A stretch of DNA of 64,000 nt from Massilia sp. Leaf139 (GTDB taxonomy: Bacteria > Pseudomonadota > Gammaproteobacteria > Burkholderiales > Burkholderiaceae_D): assembly GCF_001424165.1 (NCBI RefSeq), contig NZ_LMOJ01000012.1:372863-436862 (forward strand), given 5' to 3'. Positions 44,298 through 53,432 of the stretch are shown piece by piece. Position 1 is the first letter of the stretch. Each line of letters starts with the position of its first letter. Position numbers and translations under genes: made by a program. Below the pieces are notes generated by a model that was not told where the DNA came from, did not search any database, and saw only the letters and a list, made by a program, of their open reading frames with translations.

Positions 44298-45203
44298 TTA
44301 GGCCTTCCGCTGCACGATCAGATCCGCGAGTTCGCGCAGCCGCAGTGCTTGTTCTCCAAATGGCGCCAGCGCATCATGCGCGTCGCGCCGCAATTGCTGC
44401 GCCAGTTCCTTCGATTGTTCCAGGCCGAGGATGGACACATAGGTCGGTTTGTTGTCGGCCGCATCCTTGCCGGCGGTTTTACCAAGCGTGGCCGAATCGG
44501 CGGTCGCATCCAGGATGTCGTCGACCACCTGGAAGGCCAGGCCCACCGCCTTCGAATAGGCCTTCAGGGCTTCGAGTTCGGTGGCGCTCAAATCCTTGCC
44601 GCACAGGGCGCCAAGCAGGACGGAGGCGCGCAGCAGCGCCCCGGTTTTCAGCTGGTGCATGCGCTCGAGCTGTTCCAGGCTCAGGGCGATGCCGACGCTG
44701 TCGAGGTCGATCGCCTGGCCGCCGCACATGCCGCCCGAACCCGCGGCCTCGGCCAGCAGGCGCAGCATGGCGACCTGGCGGTTTGCCGGCAGCGTGTCGT
44801 TCGAAGCGAGCACCTCGAAGGCCTGCGCCTGCAGCGCGTCGCCCACCAGCAGCGCGGTCGCTTCGTCGTAGGCGACATGCACCGTCGGTTTGCCGCGGCG
44901 CAGTTCGTCGTTGTCCATGCAGGGCATGTCGTCGTGCACCAGCGAATACGCATGGATCATCTCCAGCGCGCAGGCGGCGCGCGCCAGCGCCTGGCTGTCG
45001 GCGCCGAACAGCGCGCCGCTGGCGTACACCAGCAGCGGACGCACGCGCTTGCCGCCGCCGAGGACGGTGTAGCGCATCGCTTCATGCAGCTTGGTCGGCA
45101 CCAGATGGGCGGCCGGCAGGAAGTCGGACAGGGCGTCCTCGACTTCGGCCTGGACGCCCGCCATCCAGGCCGCGAATGGCAAGGCTTCGGTCGTATCGGC
45201 CAT
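44298..45203 (-). CDS. ispA: Farnesyl diphosphate synthase
   Basis: 301 residues. Both Asp-rich motifs are present: HDDMPCMDND (first) and VDDILD (second), with GGKRVRPLLVYA and LKTGALLRASVLLG typical of short-chain trans-prenyl synthases. It makes farnesyl diphosphate from IPP and DMAPP supplied by the MEP pathway that Dxs starts. Its ATG overlaps the xseB TGA by one base. Confidence 0.96.
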   Translation of the reverse strand: MADTTEALPFAAWMAGVQAEVEDALSDFLPAAHLVPTKLHEAMRYTVLGGGKRVRPLLVYASGALFGADSQALARAACALEMIHAYSLVHDDMPCMDNDELRRGKPTVHVAYDEATALLVGDALQAQAFEVLASNDTLPANRQVAMLRLLAEAAGSGGMCGGQAIDLDSVGIALSLEQLERMHQLKTGALLRASVLLGALCGKDLSATELEALKAYSKAVGLAFQVVDDILDATADSATLGKTAGKDAADNKPTYVSILGLEQSKELAQQLRRDAHDALAPFGEQALRLRELADLIVQRKA

Positions 45204-45460
45204 CAGCCGCCCTCGCCTGCGCCGTCGGCGCTGAATGGTTTGAGCATGTCGCCCTCAAGCACCTTGACCTGGGCTTCGACTTTCTCGAGCTGGGCCGCGC
45301 AATACTTCACCAGCTCCGAGCCGCGCGCATAAGCGGCGACCGAGGCTTCCAGCGGCAACTGGCCGCCTTCCATCTGGGCGACGAGCTGGGCCAGTTCGGC
45401 CATCGCCTGTTCGAACGAGGCCGGGGCCGTGGTCGTTCCCGCGTTAGTAATCTCTGCCAT
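45203..45460 (-). CDS. xseB: Exodeoxyribonuclease VII small subunit
   Basis: 85 residues. SFEQAMAELAQLVAQMEGGQLPLEASVAAYARGSELVKYC is the XseB domain; the tail is acidic. It binds XseA to form ExoVII, which degrades single-stranded DNA. The xseB-ispA-dxs order is widely conserved in beta- and gammaproteobacteria, supporting the call. Confidence 0.95.
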   Translation of the reverse strand: MAEITNAGTTTAPASFEQAMAELAQLVAQMEGGQLPLEASVAAYARGSELVKYCAAQLEKVEAQVKVLEGDMLKPFSADGAGEGG

Positions 45461-45822
45461 AGTGTCTTATTCTGTTGGGCCGGCGATCCCGTCATGCGCC
45501 TTGGGTGCGCCGCGCGGGAATCTAATCGCGTATTTTAAAACAAACCACACCCTTGGGGTGGCCTGCGCGATTGCCGAGCGCCTTTCTAGGGAAACTCATC
45601 TAGAGCCTTGTCGCCCCAAGCAAGCGTCTTTTATGAAAACAATGCCCTTCTGGCACTTTCTGTGTCATTCAGCCCCACAATCTCGCGACGGCCCCGGACG
45701 GCAGAGCTCGTAACGCGCTATAATTTCAGGTTCTGTCCGAAATACCGTATTTCCTGCTAAAAAATACTGGTCTTTGGATTCTTTCTCTTCTTTGGGTCGA
45801 TGCTTCTATAAGGGGGGTTGGG
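45461..45822. other. Divergent intergenic region, promoter of the Rieske oxygenase gene
   Basis: 362 bases between xseB and the oxygenase. TATAAT at 45719-45724, in CGCTATAATTTC, is a consensus -10 box for the plus strand about 100 bases before the start; the -35 is weak. AAGGGGGG just before 45823 is the ribosome site. No convincing gene: the short plus frame 45429-45713 lacks a ribosome site. Confidence 0.55.
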
Positions 45823-46923
45823 ATGTCCGATCTGGCTACCCACGCCAAGCTGGCGCGCTCCTGCGCTCAGCTTCCGGTAAATGTTTATTTTGACAATGCG
45901 CTGCTGCAGCGCGAAATCGAACAGCTGTTCAAGAAAGGCCCGCGCTACGTCGGCCATGAACTGATGGTGCCGGAAACCGGCGATTTCGCCACCCTTCCTT
46001 CCGAAAACGAAGGCCGTATGCTCGTGCGTAATGCCAACGGCATCGAGGTGCTGTCCAACGTCTGCCGTCATCGCCAGGCGTTGATGTTCAACGGCCGCGG
46101 CAACGCCAACACCATCGTCTGCCCGCTGCACCGCTGGACCTACGACCTCAAGGGGGAGCTGATCGGCGCCCCGCATTTTGCGGAAACGCCCTGCCTGAAC
46201 CTGGCCAAGTCGACGCTGCAAAGCTGGAACGGCCTGCTGTTCGAGCAGAACGGCTACGACGTGATGGACAAGCTCAAGTCGATGTCGGTCTCGAAGGATC
46301 TCGATTTTTCCGGCTACCTGTTCGACCACGTCGAGATCCACGACGTCGACTACAACTGGAAGACCTTCATCGAAGTCTACCTGGAGGACTACCACGTCGA
46401 GCCCTTCCACCCGGGCCTGGGCAACTTCGTCTCCTGCGAAGACCTGAAGTGGGAGTTCGGCCGCGATTTCAGTGTGCAGACCGTGGGCGTCAACCGCGGC
46501 CTGCAGAAGGCCGGTTCGCCGACCTATAAGAAGTGGCAGGAACAGGTACTCAAGTTCAACGGCGGCCAGGAGCCGAAACAGGGCGCGATCTGGCTGACCC
46601 TGTACCCGAACATCATGGTCGAGTGGTATCCGAACGTGCTGGTGGTGTCGACCCTGTGGCCCCTGGGCCCGCAAAAGACGCGCAACGTGGTCGAGTTCTA
46701 CTACCCGGAAGAGATCGCCCTGTTCGAGCGCGAACTGGTCGAAGCCGAACGCGCGGCCTACATGGAAACCTGCGTCGAGGACGACGAGATCGCCCAGCGC
46801 ATGGACGCCGGCCGCAAGATCCTGGTCGAGCGCGGCGTCAACGAAGTTGGCCCTTACCAGTCGCCGATGGAAGACGGGATGCAGCATTTCCATGAGTGGT
46901 ATCGCAGCAAGATCGAGCTCTAG
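45823..46923 (+). CDS. Rieske-type aromatic ring-hydroxylating oxygenase, alpha subunit
   Basis: 366 residues. Rieske 2Fe-2S ligands C81-x-H83 (CRHRQ) and C100-x-x-H103 (CPLHRW); mononuclear iron His191 and His196 in EDYHVEPFHPG. It lacks a partner beta subunit or reductase nearby, so electrons must come from elsewhere. Relatives act on aromatic acids, choline/carnitine-like amines or other small molecules; substrate open. It has its own -10 box and a strong terminator, so it is monocistronic. Confidence 0.9.
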   Translation: MSDLATHAKLARSCAQLPVNVYFDNALLQREIEQLFKKGPRYVGHELMVPETGDFATLPSENEGRMLVRNANGIEVLSNVCRHRQALMFNGRGNANTIVCPLHRWTYDLKGELIGAPHFAETPCLNLAKSTLQSWNGLLFEQNGYDVMDKLKSMSVSKDLDFSGYLFDHVEIHDVDYNWKTFIEVYLEDYHVEPFHPGLGNFVSCEDLKWEFGRDFSVQTVGVNRGLQKAGSPTYKKWQEQVLKFNGGQEPKQGAIWLTLYPNIMVEWYPNVLVVSTLWPLGPQKTRNVVEFYYPEEIALFERELVEAERAAYMETCVEDDEIAQRMDAGRKILVERGVNEVGPYQSPMEDGMQHFHEWYRSKIEL

Positions 46924-46936
46924 GCGCTAAGCCGAT

Positions 46937-46968
46937 GCGTGGCCCCGACCGGGGCCACGCTGCTTTTC
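46937..46968 (+). terminator. Intrinsic terminator of the oxygenase gene
   Basis: GCGTGGCCCC-GACC-GGGGCCACGC, a perfect 10-base GC-rich stem, then TGCTTTTC. It lies 14 bases after the stop. Confidence 0.85.
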
Positions 46969-47050
46969 GGCTCCCACTTTCGGCCCCTCTTCTGCGCACC
47001 GCCGCAAGCTGCTGTATCGTCTACCTAGTTTTCGTCTTGCCAGGAATGTA

Positions 47051-47986
47051 ATGCCTTCACTTTGGATGCTGTTCGCCAGCTTCGCGTTTGCCGCCATGGG
47101 CGCCGGCGTGAAGCTCGCCTCCGAGTTCTACACCACCTCCGAACTGCTGTTCTACCGCGGCCTGATCGGCTCCGTGATCCTGTTCGCCATCGTGCGCCAC
47201 CAGGGCGGCAGCTTCGATACGCCCTTCCCGAAAGCCCACCTGTGGCGCAGCGTGGTCGGCGTGACCTCGCTCTGGCTGTGGTTCTTCGCGATCGGCAAAC
47301 TGCCGCTGGCCACGGCCATGACGCTGAACTACATGGCGCCGATCTGGATCGCGGCCGGCCTGTTCCTGGCCGGCTGGTGGTCGCGCACGGAATCGGGCGA
47401 AAGCGCGGCGGAGTGGCCGCTGGTACTGGCCGTCGGCGCCAGCTTTTTCGGCGTGATCCTGGTGCTGCAGCCGGCGGTCGAAAGCAATCAGTGGCTGGGC
47501 GGCCTGGCGGGCGTGTGCTCGTCGGTGATCTCGGCGATGGCCTATATGCAGGTGCGCAAACTGGGGCAGATGGGCGAACCCGAGTACCGGGTCGTGTTCT
47601 ATTTTTCGCTGACGACGGCGATCGCCGGCCTGATCGGCGTGCTGGCCGGCGACGGCAAGCCGGGCGGCATGCCTTTCCACGGCCACACCACGGGCGGCGC
47701 CGTGCTGCTGCTCGGGATCGGCGCGGCCGCGCTGATGGCGCAGATGGCCATGACGCGCGCCTACCGCGTCGGCAAGGTGCTGGTGGTGGCGAACCTGCAG
47801 TACACCGGCATCGTGTTTTCCAGTCTGTGGGGCCTGGCCCTGTGGGGCGACCGCTTCGACTGGCACGTGTGGCTCGGCATCGGCGTGATCCTGGCCTCCG
47901 GCATCGCGGCGACGTTCTACAATACGAAGAGCACGCCGAAAGGCGCCGCCATCAAGAAGACCGATCCGATCGCCAGCGAATTGTGA
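47051..47986 (+). CDS. EamA-family (DMT) transporter
   Basis: 311 residues, ten helices in two EamA halves (GAGVKLASEFYTTSELLFYRG in half 1; ARAYRVGKVLVVANLQYTGIVFSSLWGLALWGD style signature in half 2). Probable metabolite exporter, substrate unknown. The sulfurtransferase gene follows by 13 bases and the Fur-family gene after that, so the three may be co-transcribed. Confidence 0.9.
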   Translation: MPSLWMLFASFAFAAMGAGVKLASEFYTTSELLFYRGLIGSVILFAIVRHQGGSFDTPFPKAHLWRSVVGVTSLWLWFFAIGKLPLATAMTLNYMAPIWIAAGLFLAGWWSRTESGESAAEWPLVLAVGASFFGVILVLQPAVESNQWLGGLAGVCSSVISAMAYMQVRKLGQMGEPEYRVVFYFSLTTAIAGLIGVLAGDGKPGGMPFHGHTTGGAVLLLGIGAAALMAQMAMTRAYRVGKVLVVANLQYTGIVFSSLWGLALWGDRFDWHVWLGIGVILASGIAATFYNTKSTPKGAAIKKTDPIASEL

Positions 47987-47999
47987 GGAGCCCGACGCC

Positions 48000-48857
48000 A
48001 TGTACACGACCCTGATTTCCGCCGCCGACCTGGCCCGGCACATCGACGATCCGCAACTGGTCGTCGTCGACTGCCGCCACGACCTCGTCAACCTCGCCTC
48101 TGGACGCGAAGCCTATGCGGCCGGCCACCTGCTGCATGCCGTCTTCGCCGACATGGAGACCGAGCTGTCGGGCGCCAAGCATGGCGCGGACGGCGCCTTC
48201 CGCGGCCGCCATCCGCTGCCGGAAAAGGAGGCGCTCGCCGCCACCTTGCGCCGCTGGGGCGTGAACGACGCCACGCAAGTCGTCGCCTACGACGCCCACG
48301 GCGGCATGTACGCGGCGCGCCTGTGGTGGCTGCTGCGCTGGATCGGGCACGAGGCCGCCGCCGTCCTGGATGGCGGGCTGCCGGCCTGGCAGGCGCTTGA
48401 CCTGCCCCTGTCGTCGGATCCGCCGGAGCCGCGCAGCGCCGGCAACATCGCCGTGCGCGCGCCCTTCGTGCCGACCGTGACGGTGGCCGAGGTGCTGGAG
48501 AATATCGAGAGCGCAGGCCGCACCGTGGTCGACGCGCGCGCGGCCGACCGCTTCCGCGGCGAGAACGAGACCATCGATCCGGTGGGCGGGCATATCCCCG
48601 GCGCGAAGAACCGCTTCTTCAAGGACAACCTCCACAATGACGGCCGCTTCAAGGCGCCGGAGCGGCTGCGCGAGGAATTCGGCGCCCTGATCGGCGACCC
48701 GTCGCAGGCGATCATGCAGTGCGGCTCGGGCGTGACGGCCTGCCACAACCTGCTGGCGCTCGAAGTGGCGGGGATGCCGGGCGCGGCCCTGTATCCGGGC
48801 TCGTGGAGCGAGTGGAGCAGCGATCCGGCGCGGCCGGTGGCCACAGGCGCCGCCTGA
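48000..48857 (+). CDS. Sulfurtransferase, two rhodanese domains (mercaptopyruvate type)
   Basis: 285 residues: an inactive N-terminal rhodanese domain (VVVDCRHDL...YDAHGGMYAAR) and an active C-terminal one with the cysteine loop QCGSGVTA. The CGSGVTA loop favours 3-mercaptopyruvate over thiosulfate (CRKGVTA) as sulfur donor. GGHIPGAKNRFFKDNL is the usual domain-2 entry. It moves sulfane sulfur to thiol or cyanide acceptors. Confidence 0.92.
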   Translation: MYTTLISAADLARHIDDPQLVVVDCRHDLVNLASGREAYAAGHLLHAVFADMETELSGAKHGADGAFRGRHPLPEKEALAATLRRWGVNDATQVVAYDAHGGMYAARLWWLLRWIGHEAAAVLDGGLPAWQALDLPLSSDPPEPRSAGNIAVRAPFVPTVTVAEVLENIESAGRTVVDARAADRFRGENETIDPVGGHIPGAKNRFFKDNLHNDGRFKAPERLREEFGALIGDPSQAIMQCGSGVTACHNLLALEVAGMPGAALYPGSWSEWSSDPARPVATGAA

Positions 48858-48872
48858 ACGAGAGACAGATTC

Positions 48873-49250
48873 ATGGAACGCAATACCAAGCAACGCACCG
48901 CCATCCAGCACTGCCTCGCCGATGCGGGGCGCCCGCTCTCCCCGCAAGAGATTCTCGAACACGCGCAAGGCGCCGTGCCCGGCATCGGCATGGCGACCAT
49001 CTACCGCAACATCAAGGCCATGCTCGAAGCGGGCGACATCACGACGGTGTCGCTGCCGGGCGGCGGCGACCGCTACGAACTGGCCGGCCACGGCCATCAC
49101 CACCACTTCCACTGCCGCTCCTGCGACCGCGTCTATGAAGTGCACGCCTGTCCGGGCGACATGCAGAAGCTGGCGCCGGATGGCTTCGTGCTTGAGTCGC
49201 ATGAGCTGACCTTGTACGGTTTGTGCAGCGCCTGCCGCACCAAAGCATAA
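48873..49250 (+). CDS. Fur-family metalloregulator (Zur/PerR-like)
   Basis: 125 residues. N-terminal winged helix (TKQRTAIQHCLADAGRPLSPQEIL, GMATIYRNIKAML), then HHHHFHCRSCDRVYEVHAC as the regulatory metal site, and the structural zinc pairs CRSC and CSAC. Shorter than true Fur (~140-150). It sits next to a zinc-type uptake cluster (MerC-like, ZnuD-like receptor, ZIP) whose receptor has a Fur-box-like palindrome, so a Zur role is likely; PerR-type sensing is the alternative. Confidence 0.85.
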   Translation: MERNTKQRTAIQHCLADAGRPLSPQEILEHAQGAVPGIGMATIYRNIKAMLEAGDITTVSLPGGGDRYELAGHGHHHHFHCRSCDRVYEVHACPGDMQKLAPDGFVLESHELTLYGLCSACRTKA

Positions 49251-49253
49251 ATT

Positions 49254-49384
49254 GTAGGGTGGGCGGGGGATAACATTCCGGGGGACTGTTATCCCGCCCA
49301 CGCGGTGCTAGTTGTGATGTGAATAGCCGCACGGGCTGCAGCACCGTGATTTGAACGCGTGGGCGGAAGATCCGCCCACCCTAC
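49254..49384. repeat. GTAGGGTGGGC palindromic repeat (family 2), extended
   Basis: Ends are inverted: GTAGGGTGGGCGG at the left and CCGCCCACCCTAC at the right. Inside the left part a GGGGATAAC/GTTATCCC hairpin is nested. The right end supplies the TAG stop of the MerC-like gene (49381-49383). Confidence 0.75.
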
Positions 49385-49767
49385 GACGCCGGACAGCGCC
49401 GGCAAAACACGTGGTTGCGCCGGTGCGCCATCAGCAGCAACACGCTGCTGGCCACGGCGAGCGCCGTCTCGGCCGCCTGTCCCCATGTCGGGCCGGCCAC
49501 CAGCACCGCCAGCAGGAACAGCGCCAGTCCGGCGCTGCCCAGCATCAGCGGCCCTTTGTCCCGATGCGCCAGGTAGCCGGGAATCAGCGCCAGCAGCACC
49601 GGCACGGTGACGCCGGCGAGCAGCAGGTCGTGCAGGGCATGGTGCTCGCCCCCGAGCCCGAGCAATGGGAAGGCGGCCAGCACCAGCGGCATCGCCAGGC
49701 AGTGCACCAGGCACAGGCTGGAAGCCGCCATGCCGGCATAGTCGGCGAACCGGATCAACTGTCTCAT
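49381..49767 (-). CDS. MerC-domain membrane protein
   Basis: 128 residues, four helices. ADYAGMAASSLCLVHCLAMPLVLAAFP carries the CxxxHC-type first-helix motif of MerC, and FCRRC the C-terminal cysteine pair. In zinc clusters, MerC-domain proteins adjoin TonB receptors and are thought to move metal inward. Its ATG overlaps the receptor's TGA by one base (TGATG), and its stop codon lies in a family-2 repeat. Confidence 0.85.
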   Translation of the reverse strand: MRQLIRFADYAGMAASSLCLVHCLAMPLVLAAFPLLGLGGEHHALHDLLLAGVTVPVLLALIPGYLAHRDKGPLMLGSAGLALFLLAVLVAGPTWGQAAETALAVASSVLLLMAHRRNHVFCRRCPAS

Positions 49768-51881
49768 CAGAACAGGAAGCGCACGCCGGCCGTCAGGTTA
49801 CGCCCGGTCAGCGGCGCCGCGCGCTTGATGAACGAGGTGTGGCTGAAGGCCAGTTCGTCGGTCAGGTTGTTGATGCGCGCGTAGAGCTGGGCCGGCACGC
49901 CGCCGATGCGCGTCGTGTAATGGGTGCCGAGGTTGAGCATGTTGTAGCCCGCCGTCGGCGTCTCGAAGGCGGCGACGTCATCCTGGGTGCCGACCCGGTA
50001 GAACTCGACCATGCCGTGCCAGGCCTGCCAGTGCGCATTCACGCGCGCGCCGATGCGGTGCGGGGCGATGCGCGGGATGTTGCGGCTGCCGGCGGTGCTG
50101 TCATTGTCGACGCGGTTGTCAAACCTCGCGCGCACGTAGTCGCCGAACAGCGTCGCGTCCAGGCTGGACGAGAACTTGTGGCGCAGCTCCCCTTCCAGGC
50201 CGGTGAAAGTGGCGTCGCGCTGGGCGTACTCGACCAGCTGGAAGCCTTCGTGGTTGTCGAGCGTGTTGGCGTAGATGTAGTCGCCCATCCGGTTGTGGAA
50301 GGCGCTCAGCGAGAAGGTCGTGGCGCCGGCGAACTTGCGCAGCGTGAGGTCGAGATTGTTCGAGGTTTCCTTGTCCAGGTTCGGGTTGCCGAGCTCCCAG
50401 GTGCTGGTGGCCAGGTGGGCGCCATCCGCGTACAGCTCCTCGGCGGTTGCCAGGCGGTGGCTGCGCGCCACCGAGGCGCGCAGCGAATACTCGGGGCGGA
50501 ACTTCCAGACCGCGCCCAGCGCCAGCGAGGTGCCGCGTGCTTTCGTGTCCGGCAGCGCGGCGTCGACGGCGATCTTCTGCCACTCGTGGCGCGCGCCGGC
50601 CTCGAAGCGCCAGTCGCCCAGCTTGTATTCCTCGGTGAGGAAGACGGCGTGCTTGTGCGTGACCGTCGGCGGCACATAGGCTTCCTCGCCCTGCGTATCG
50701 AAATCGCGGCGCGAGGTCTGGGCGCCGAAGACGCCGCGCCAGCCGCCCAGCGGCGCGTGTTCGAATTCGACGCGCGCGTCGCGGCCCTTGTTGAAGAAGC
50801 TGGTGGCGATGACGCCCTCTTCCAGCTCGTCGTGGCGGTAGTCGGTAAAGGAGGCACGTAGGCGCGCGGCGGTGATGCCGGCCACCGGGTTGCGCAGCTC
50901 GCCGCGCAGATCCCAGCGCTCGCTGTCGAGCTTCACGACCGGGACTTCTTCCGCGCCGTGCTCGTGTTCATGCTCGTGCTCTTCGCCCTCATGGTCGTGC
51001 CCCTCGTGGCCGCCGCAATGCAGGTGGTCGCCATGCGGATGGCAGCTGCCGAATTCATGGTTGTGGCCGGGGATGCCGTATTCGGTGCGCTCCTTGGTAA
51101 AGGCCGCGCCCAGGTAGCCGCGCTCGCCCACCCAGGACACGCCGACGCTGCCCGAGTCCGACTTCTTGAAACTGCCGCCGACGCGGCGTCCCTCTTCCCA
51201 GCCCTCGCCGACGCGATACGGGTCGGCGTCGCGCTTGACGCCTTCCGCATGAATGGCGAGATTGCGGCCGAGCGCGCCCGTGACTTCCGCGGCGCCCGTC
51301 TTCTCGCGCGCGGCCGAATTGGCGCGCAGCTCCATGCTGCCTTCGAAGCCGCCCTCGGGCAGTTGGGTCGGGATCTTGCGGTCGATGACGTTGACGACAC
51401 CGCCCACCGCGCCGCCGCCGTAGGCCAGTGCCGACGGGCCGCGCAGCACCTCGATGCGCTCGGCCAGCACGGGCTCGAAGGCGATCGCGTGGTCGGGGCT
51501 GATGGTCGAGGCGTCCTGGATCTCGGCGCCGTCGGACAGGATTTTCACGCGCGGGCCGTCCATGCCGCGGATGACGGGACGGCTGGCGCCGGCGCCGAAG
51601 TGGCTGGAGGTGATGCCGGGCTGGTTGTTCAGGGTCTCGCCCAGGGTCGACTCGCGGGCGCGCACCAGCTCTCCACCGGAGAGCGAAGTCACAGGCGTGA
51701 TCATGTCGTCGCCCAGCAGGCCGAGGGCGCTGGCCGAGATCACGACCGTCGGGATGCTGTCGGGGTCGGTGTGCGGGCGGCCGCTTTCGGCGTTGGCCGA
51801 TTGGGCATGGGCGAGCGGTGCGCCGAAAGCGCACAGCAGCGCCAGTGCGAGGGGAGTCGGGGTGCAGGTCGGGAGAGGCAT
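49767..51881 (-). CDS. znuD: TonB-dependent receptor, ZnuD-like (zinc)
   Basis: 704 residues. Signal peptide (about 1-26, LAHAQ), TonB-box region (TVVISAS), plug (about 60-165: LNNQPGITSSHFGAGASRPVIRGMDGPRVKILSDGAEIQD, ERIEVLRGPSALAYGGGAVGGVVNVID) and a barrel ending VRFLF. An extracellular loop around residues 275-315 is very rich in His/Glu (HNHEFGSCHPHGDHLHCGGH and HEHEHEHG), the hallmark of ZnuD-type zinc receptors. A Fur/Zur-type palindrome lies 64 bases upstream. Confidence 0.88.
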   Translation of the reverse strand: MPLPTCTPTPLALALLCAFGAPLAHAQSANAESGRPHTDPDSIPTVVISASALGLLGDDMITPVTSLSGGELVRARESTLGETLNNQPGITSSHFGAGASRPVIRGMDGPRVKILSDGAEIQDASTISPDHAIAFEPVLAERIEVLRGPSALAYGGGAVGGVVNVIDRKIPTQLPEGGFEGSMELRANSAAREKTGAAEVTGALGRNLAIHAEGVKRDADPYRVGEGWEEGRRVGGSFKKSDSGSVGVSWVGERGYLGAAFTKERTEYGIPGHNHEFGSCHPHGDHLHCGGHEGHDHEGEEHEHEHEHGAEEVPVVKLDSERWDLRGELRNPVAGITAARLRASFTDYRHDELEEGVIATSFFNKGRDARVEFEHAPLGGWRGVFGAQTSRRDFDTQGEEAYVPPTVTHKHAVFLTEEYKLGDWRFEAGARHEWQKIAVDAALPDTKARGTSLALGAVWKFRPEYSLRASVARSHRLATAEELYADGAHLATSTWELGNPNLDKETSNNLDLTLRKFAGATTFSLSAFHNRMGDYIYANTLDNHEGFQLVEYAQRDATFTGLEGELRHKFSSSLDATLFGDYVRARFDNRVDNDSTAGSRNIPRIAPHRIGARVNAHWQAWHGMVEFYRVGTQDDVAAFETPTAGYNMLNLGTHYTTRIGGVPAQLYARINNLTDELAFSHTSFIKRAAPLTGRNLTAGVRFLF

Positions 51882-51944
51882 GTGGCGTCCTTGTCGGTAA
51901 ATGGCGGCGCGGAGGCGGGCCGCGGCCCATCTCTCGCTTTTTGG

Positions 51945-51966
51945 TAATGATAAGCCATTATCATTA
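51945..51966 (-). promoter_or_regulatory. Fur/Zur-type operator before the zinc receptor
   Basis: TAATGATAA-GCCA-TTATCATTA is a perfect 9+4+9 palindrome, containing the AATGATAA/TTATCATT arms of Fur-family boxes. It lies 64-85 bases upstream of the receptor start, in the promoter zone. The Fur-family protein at 48873 is the nearest candidate. Confidence 0.75.
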
Positions 51967-52000
51967 AATGCTCAAGAACGGTTTTGTGCGAGCGCGGCAC

Positions 52001-52543
52001 TTACTCGGTGCGCAGGAACAGGCCGGGATAACGCAGGATGAAACCGCCGGCGTCGACCGTCAGCTCGGCCTGGAAGCCGGTGCCGACGCTCTCGAACAGC
52101 ACCCGCTCGGCATCGAGACGGGTATATGCCTGGGACGCCTTGACAACGCTGAGCGCGGGAACGGCGACCCAGGCGACATCGATCGCCTGGCGCCGATCCA
52201 GGACATGCGCCAGGCGGCGCAGCGGGAGGGTATTCGTAAAACAGCTGGCCGTCAGGTCGATGTCGATGCAGCCGGCTAGCGCGGCGAGCGGCGCGCCGGC
52301 TTCGTCGTACCAGTTGCCGGCGCCGTCGGCGACAAGGGTCAGATGGGCGCCGCCGGCGACATCGACCACGACGCGGCGCACATGCCAGGCGCTGTCGCAT
52401 TCGATGGTGTAGCTGGCGCCGAAGCGGGCGCCCTCGTCGTCGCCGATCACGAGGCCATGGGCTGTGACCGCGCCCTCGTGATGGTGGACGACCAGGTGTT
52501 CGAGTCCGGCCCCAAGCTCGGGAATCCAGCGGCGGATGGTCAT
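52001..52543 (-). CDS. Putative glycolipid-binding protein
   Basis: 180 residues. RRWIPELGAGLEHLVV, YTIECDSAWHVRRV, GNWYDEAG, GCIDIDLTASCFTNTLPLRRL and YPGLFLR follow the putative glycolipid-binding domain family (DUF1089-type) along its whole length. No signal peptide. It lies between the ZIP transporter and the zinc receptor on the same strand; its role in that cluster is unclear. Confidence 0.78.
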   Translation of the reverse strand: MTIRRWIPELGAGLEHLVVHHHEGAVTAHGLVIGDDEGARFGASYTIECDSAWHVRRVVVDVAGGAHLTLVADGAGNWYDEAGAPLAALAGCIDIDLTASCFTNTLPLRRLAHVLDRRQAIDVAWVAVPALSVVKASQAYTRLDAERVLFESVGTGFQAELTVDAGGFILRYPGLFLRTE

Positions 52544-52585
52544 GGCAGGCTCCGTTCGTCGACACGACCGGCGCTGCCGTAGGAA

Positions 52586-53356
52586 TCAACGCCCGGTCAG
52601 GAACAGGACGATGATAACGCCAAGGCCAATGAGAAGCACCTGCGGCACCGATTCCTTCACCGTCGCCCTCCTCTGCATCTGCGGCATCAGGTCGCTCACC
52701 GCAATATAGATGAAGCCCGACGAGGCGAACACCAGCACGTAGGGAATCAGGCCGCTGGCGCGATCCAGCGTGTAGTAGCCGAGCAGGCCGCCGGCCACCG
52801 ACAGCAGGCTGCACAGCAGATTGAACACGTAGGCGCGCATGCGCGAGAAGCCGGCATTGAGCAGGACGATGAAGTCGCCGATCTCGGTCGGGATCTCGTG
52901 GGCGACGATGGCCAGCGCGGTGACGATGCCCAGCTCCGGATTGGCGAGGAAGGCGGCCGCGATCAGGATGCCATCGACGAAGTTGTGCATGCCGTCGCCG
53001 ATCAGGATCATCCAGCCCGACTTACCCGCCTCGCGCGCGTCGTGGCCGTGGCCGTGGTGGTGGCCGTCGCCCTCGTGGTGGTGCGAGTGGCGCAGCAGCG
53101 CCAGCTTCTCGAGCAGGAAGAAGACGAGCAGGCCCGCCAGCAGCGTGCCGAACAATTTATGGGTGCTCGCGCCCGATTCGAAAGCCTCGGGCAGCGCGTG
53201 CAGCAGCGAGGTCGAGAGCATGATGCCGACCGACAGGCTCACCAGCCGCTCCACCATTTTGGAGAGCAGCGTGAACGAAAAGATTGCGGCGGCCGAAATG
53301 CTGACGACGCCGGCGATCAGGGTCGCCAGCAGGATGGAGGAAAGAATCGGGTCGAT
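52586..53356 (-). CDS. ZIP-family metal transporter
   Basis: 256 residues, eight helices. HNFVDGILIAAAFL and VAHEIPTEIGDFIVLL are the paired HNxxD/HExP metal-site helices of ZIP transporters; the cytoplasmic loop has RHSHHHEGDGHHHGHGHD. Imports Zn2+ or similar divalent metal. The start is a puzzle: the only in-frame ATGs (53482, 53554) lie inside the upstream gene and give a non-ZIP extension, while ATC at 53356 has AGAGG 6 bases upstream and gives the family's normal N-terminus. ATC is used here tentatively. Confidence 0.85.
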   Translation of the reverse strand: MDPILSSILLATLIAGVVSISAAAIFSFTLLSKMVERLVSLSVGIMLSTSLLHALPEAFESGASTHKLFGTLLAGLLVFFLLEKLALLRHSHHHEGDGHHHGHGHDAREAGKSGWMILIGDGMHNFVDGILIAAAFLANPELGIVTALAIVAHEIPTEIGDFIVLLNAGFSRMRAYVFNLLCSLLSVAGGLLGYYTLDRASGLIPYVLVFASSGFIYIAVSDLMPQMQRRATVKESVPQVLLIGLGVIIVLFLTGR

Positions 53357-53432
53357 GTGAAGCCTCTTGTTCTGGACTTGCTGGGCGTGGCAAGCCGGGC
53401 ATTGTACAGTGCCCGGCCTGCTTATGCCCGAC

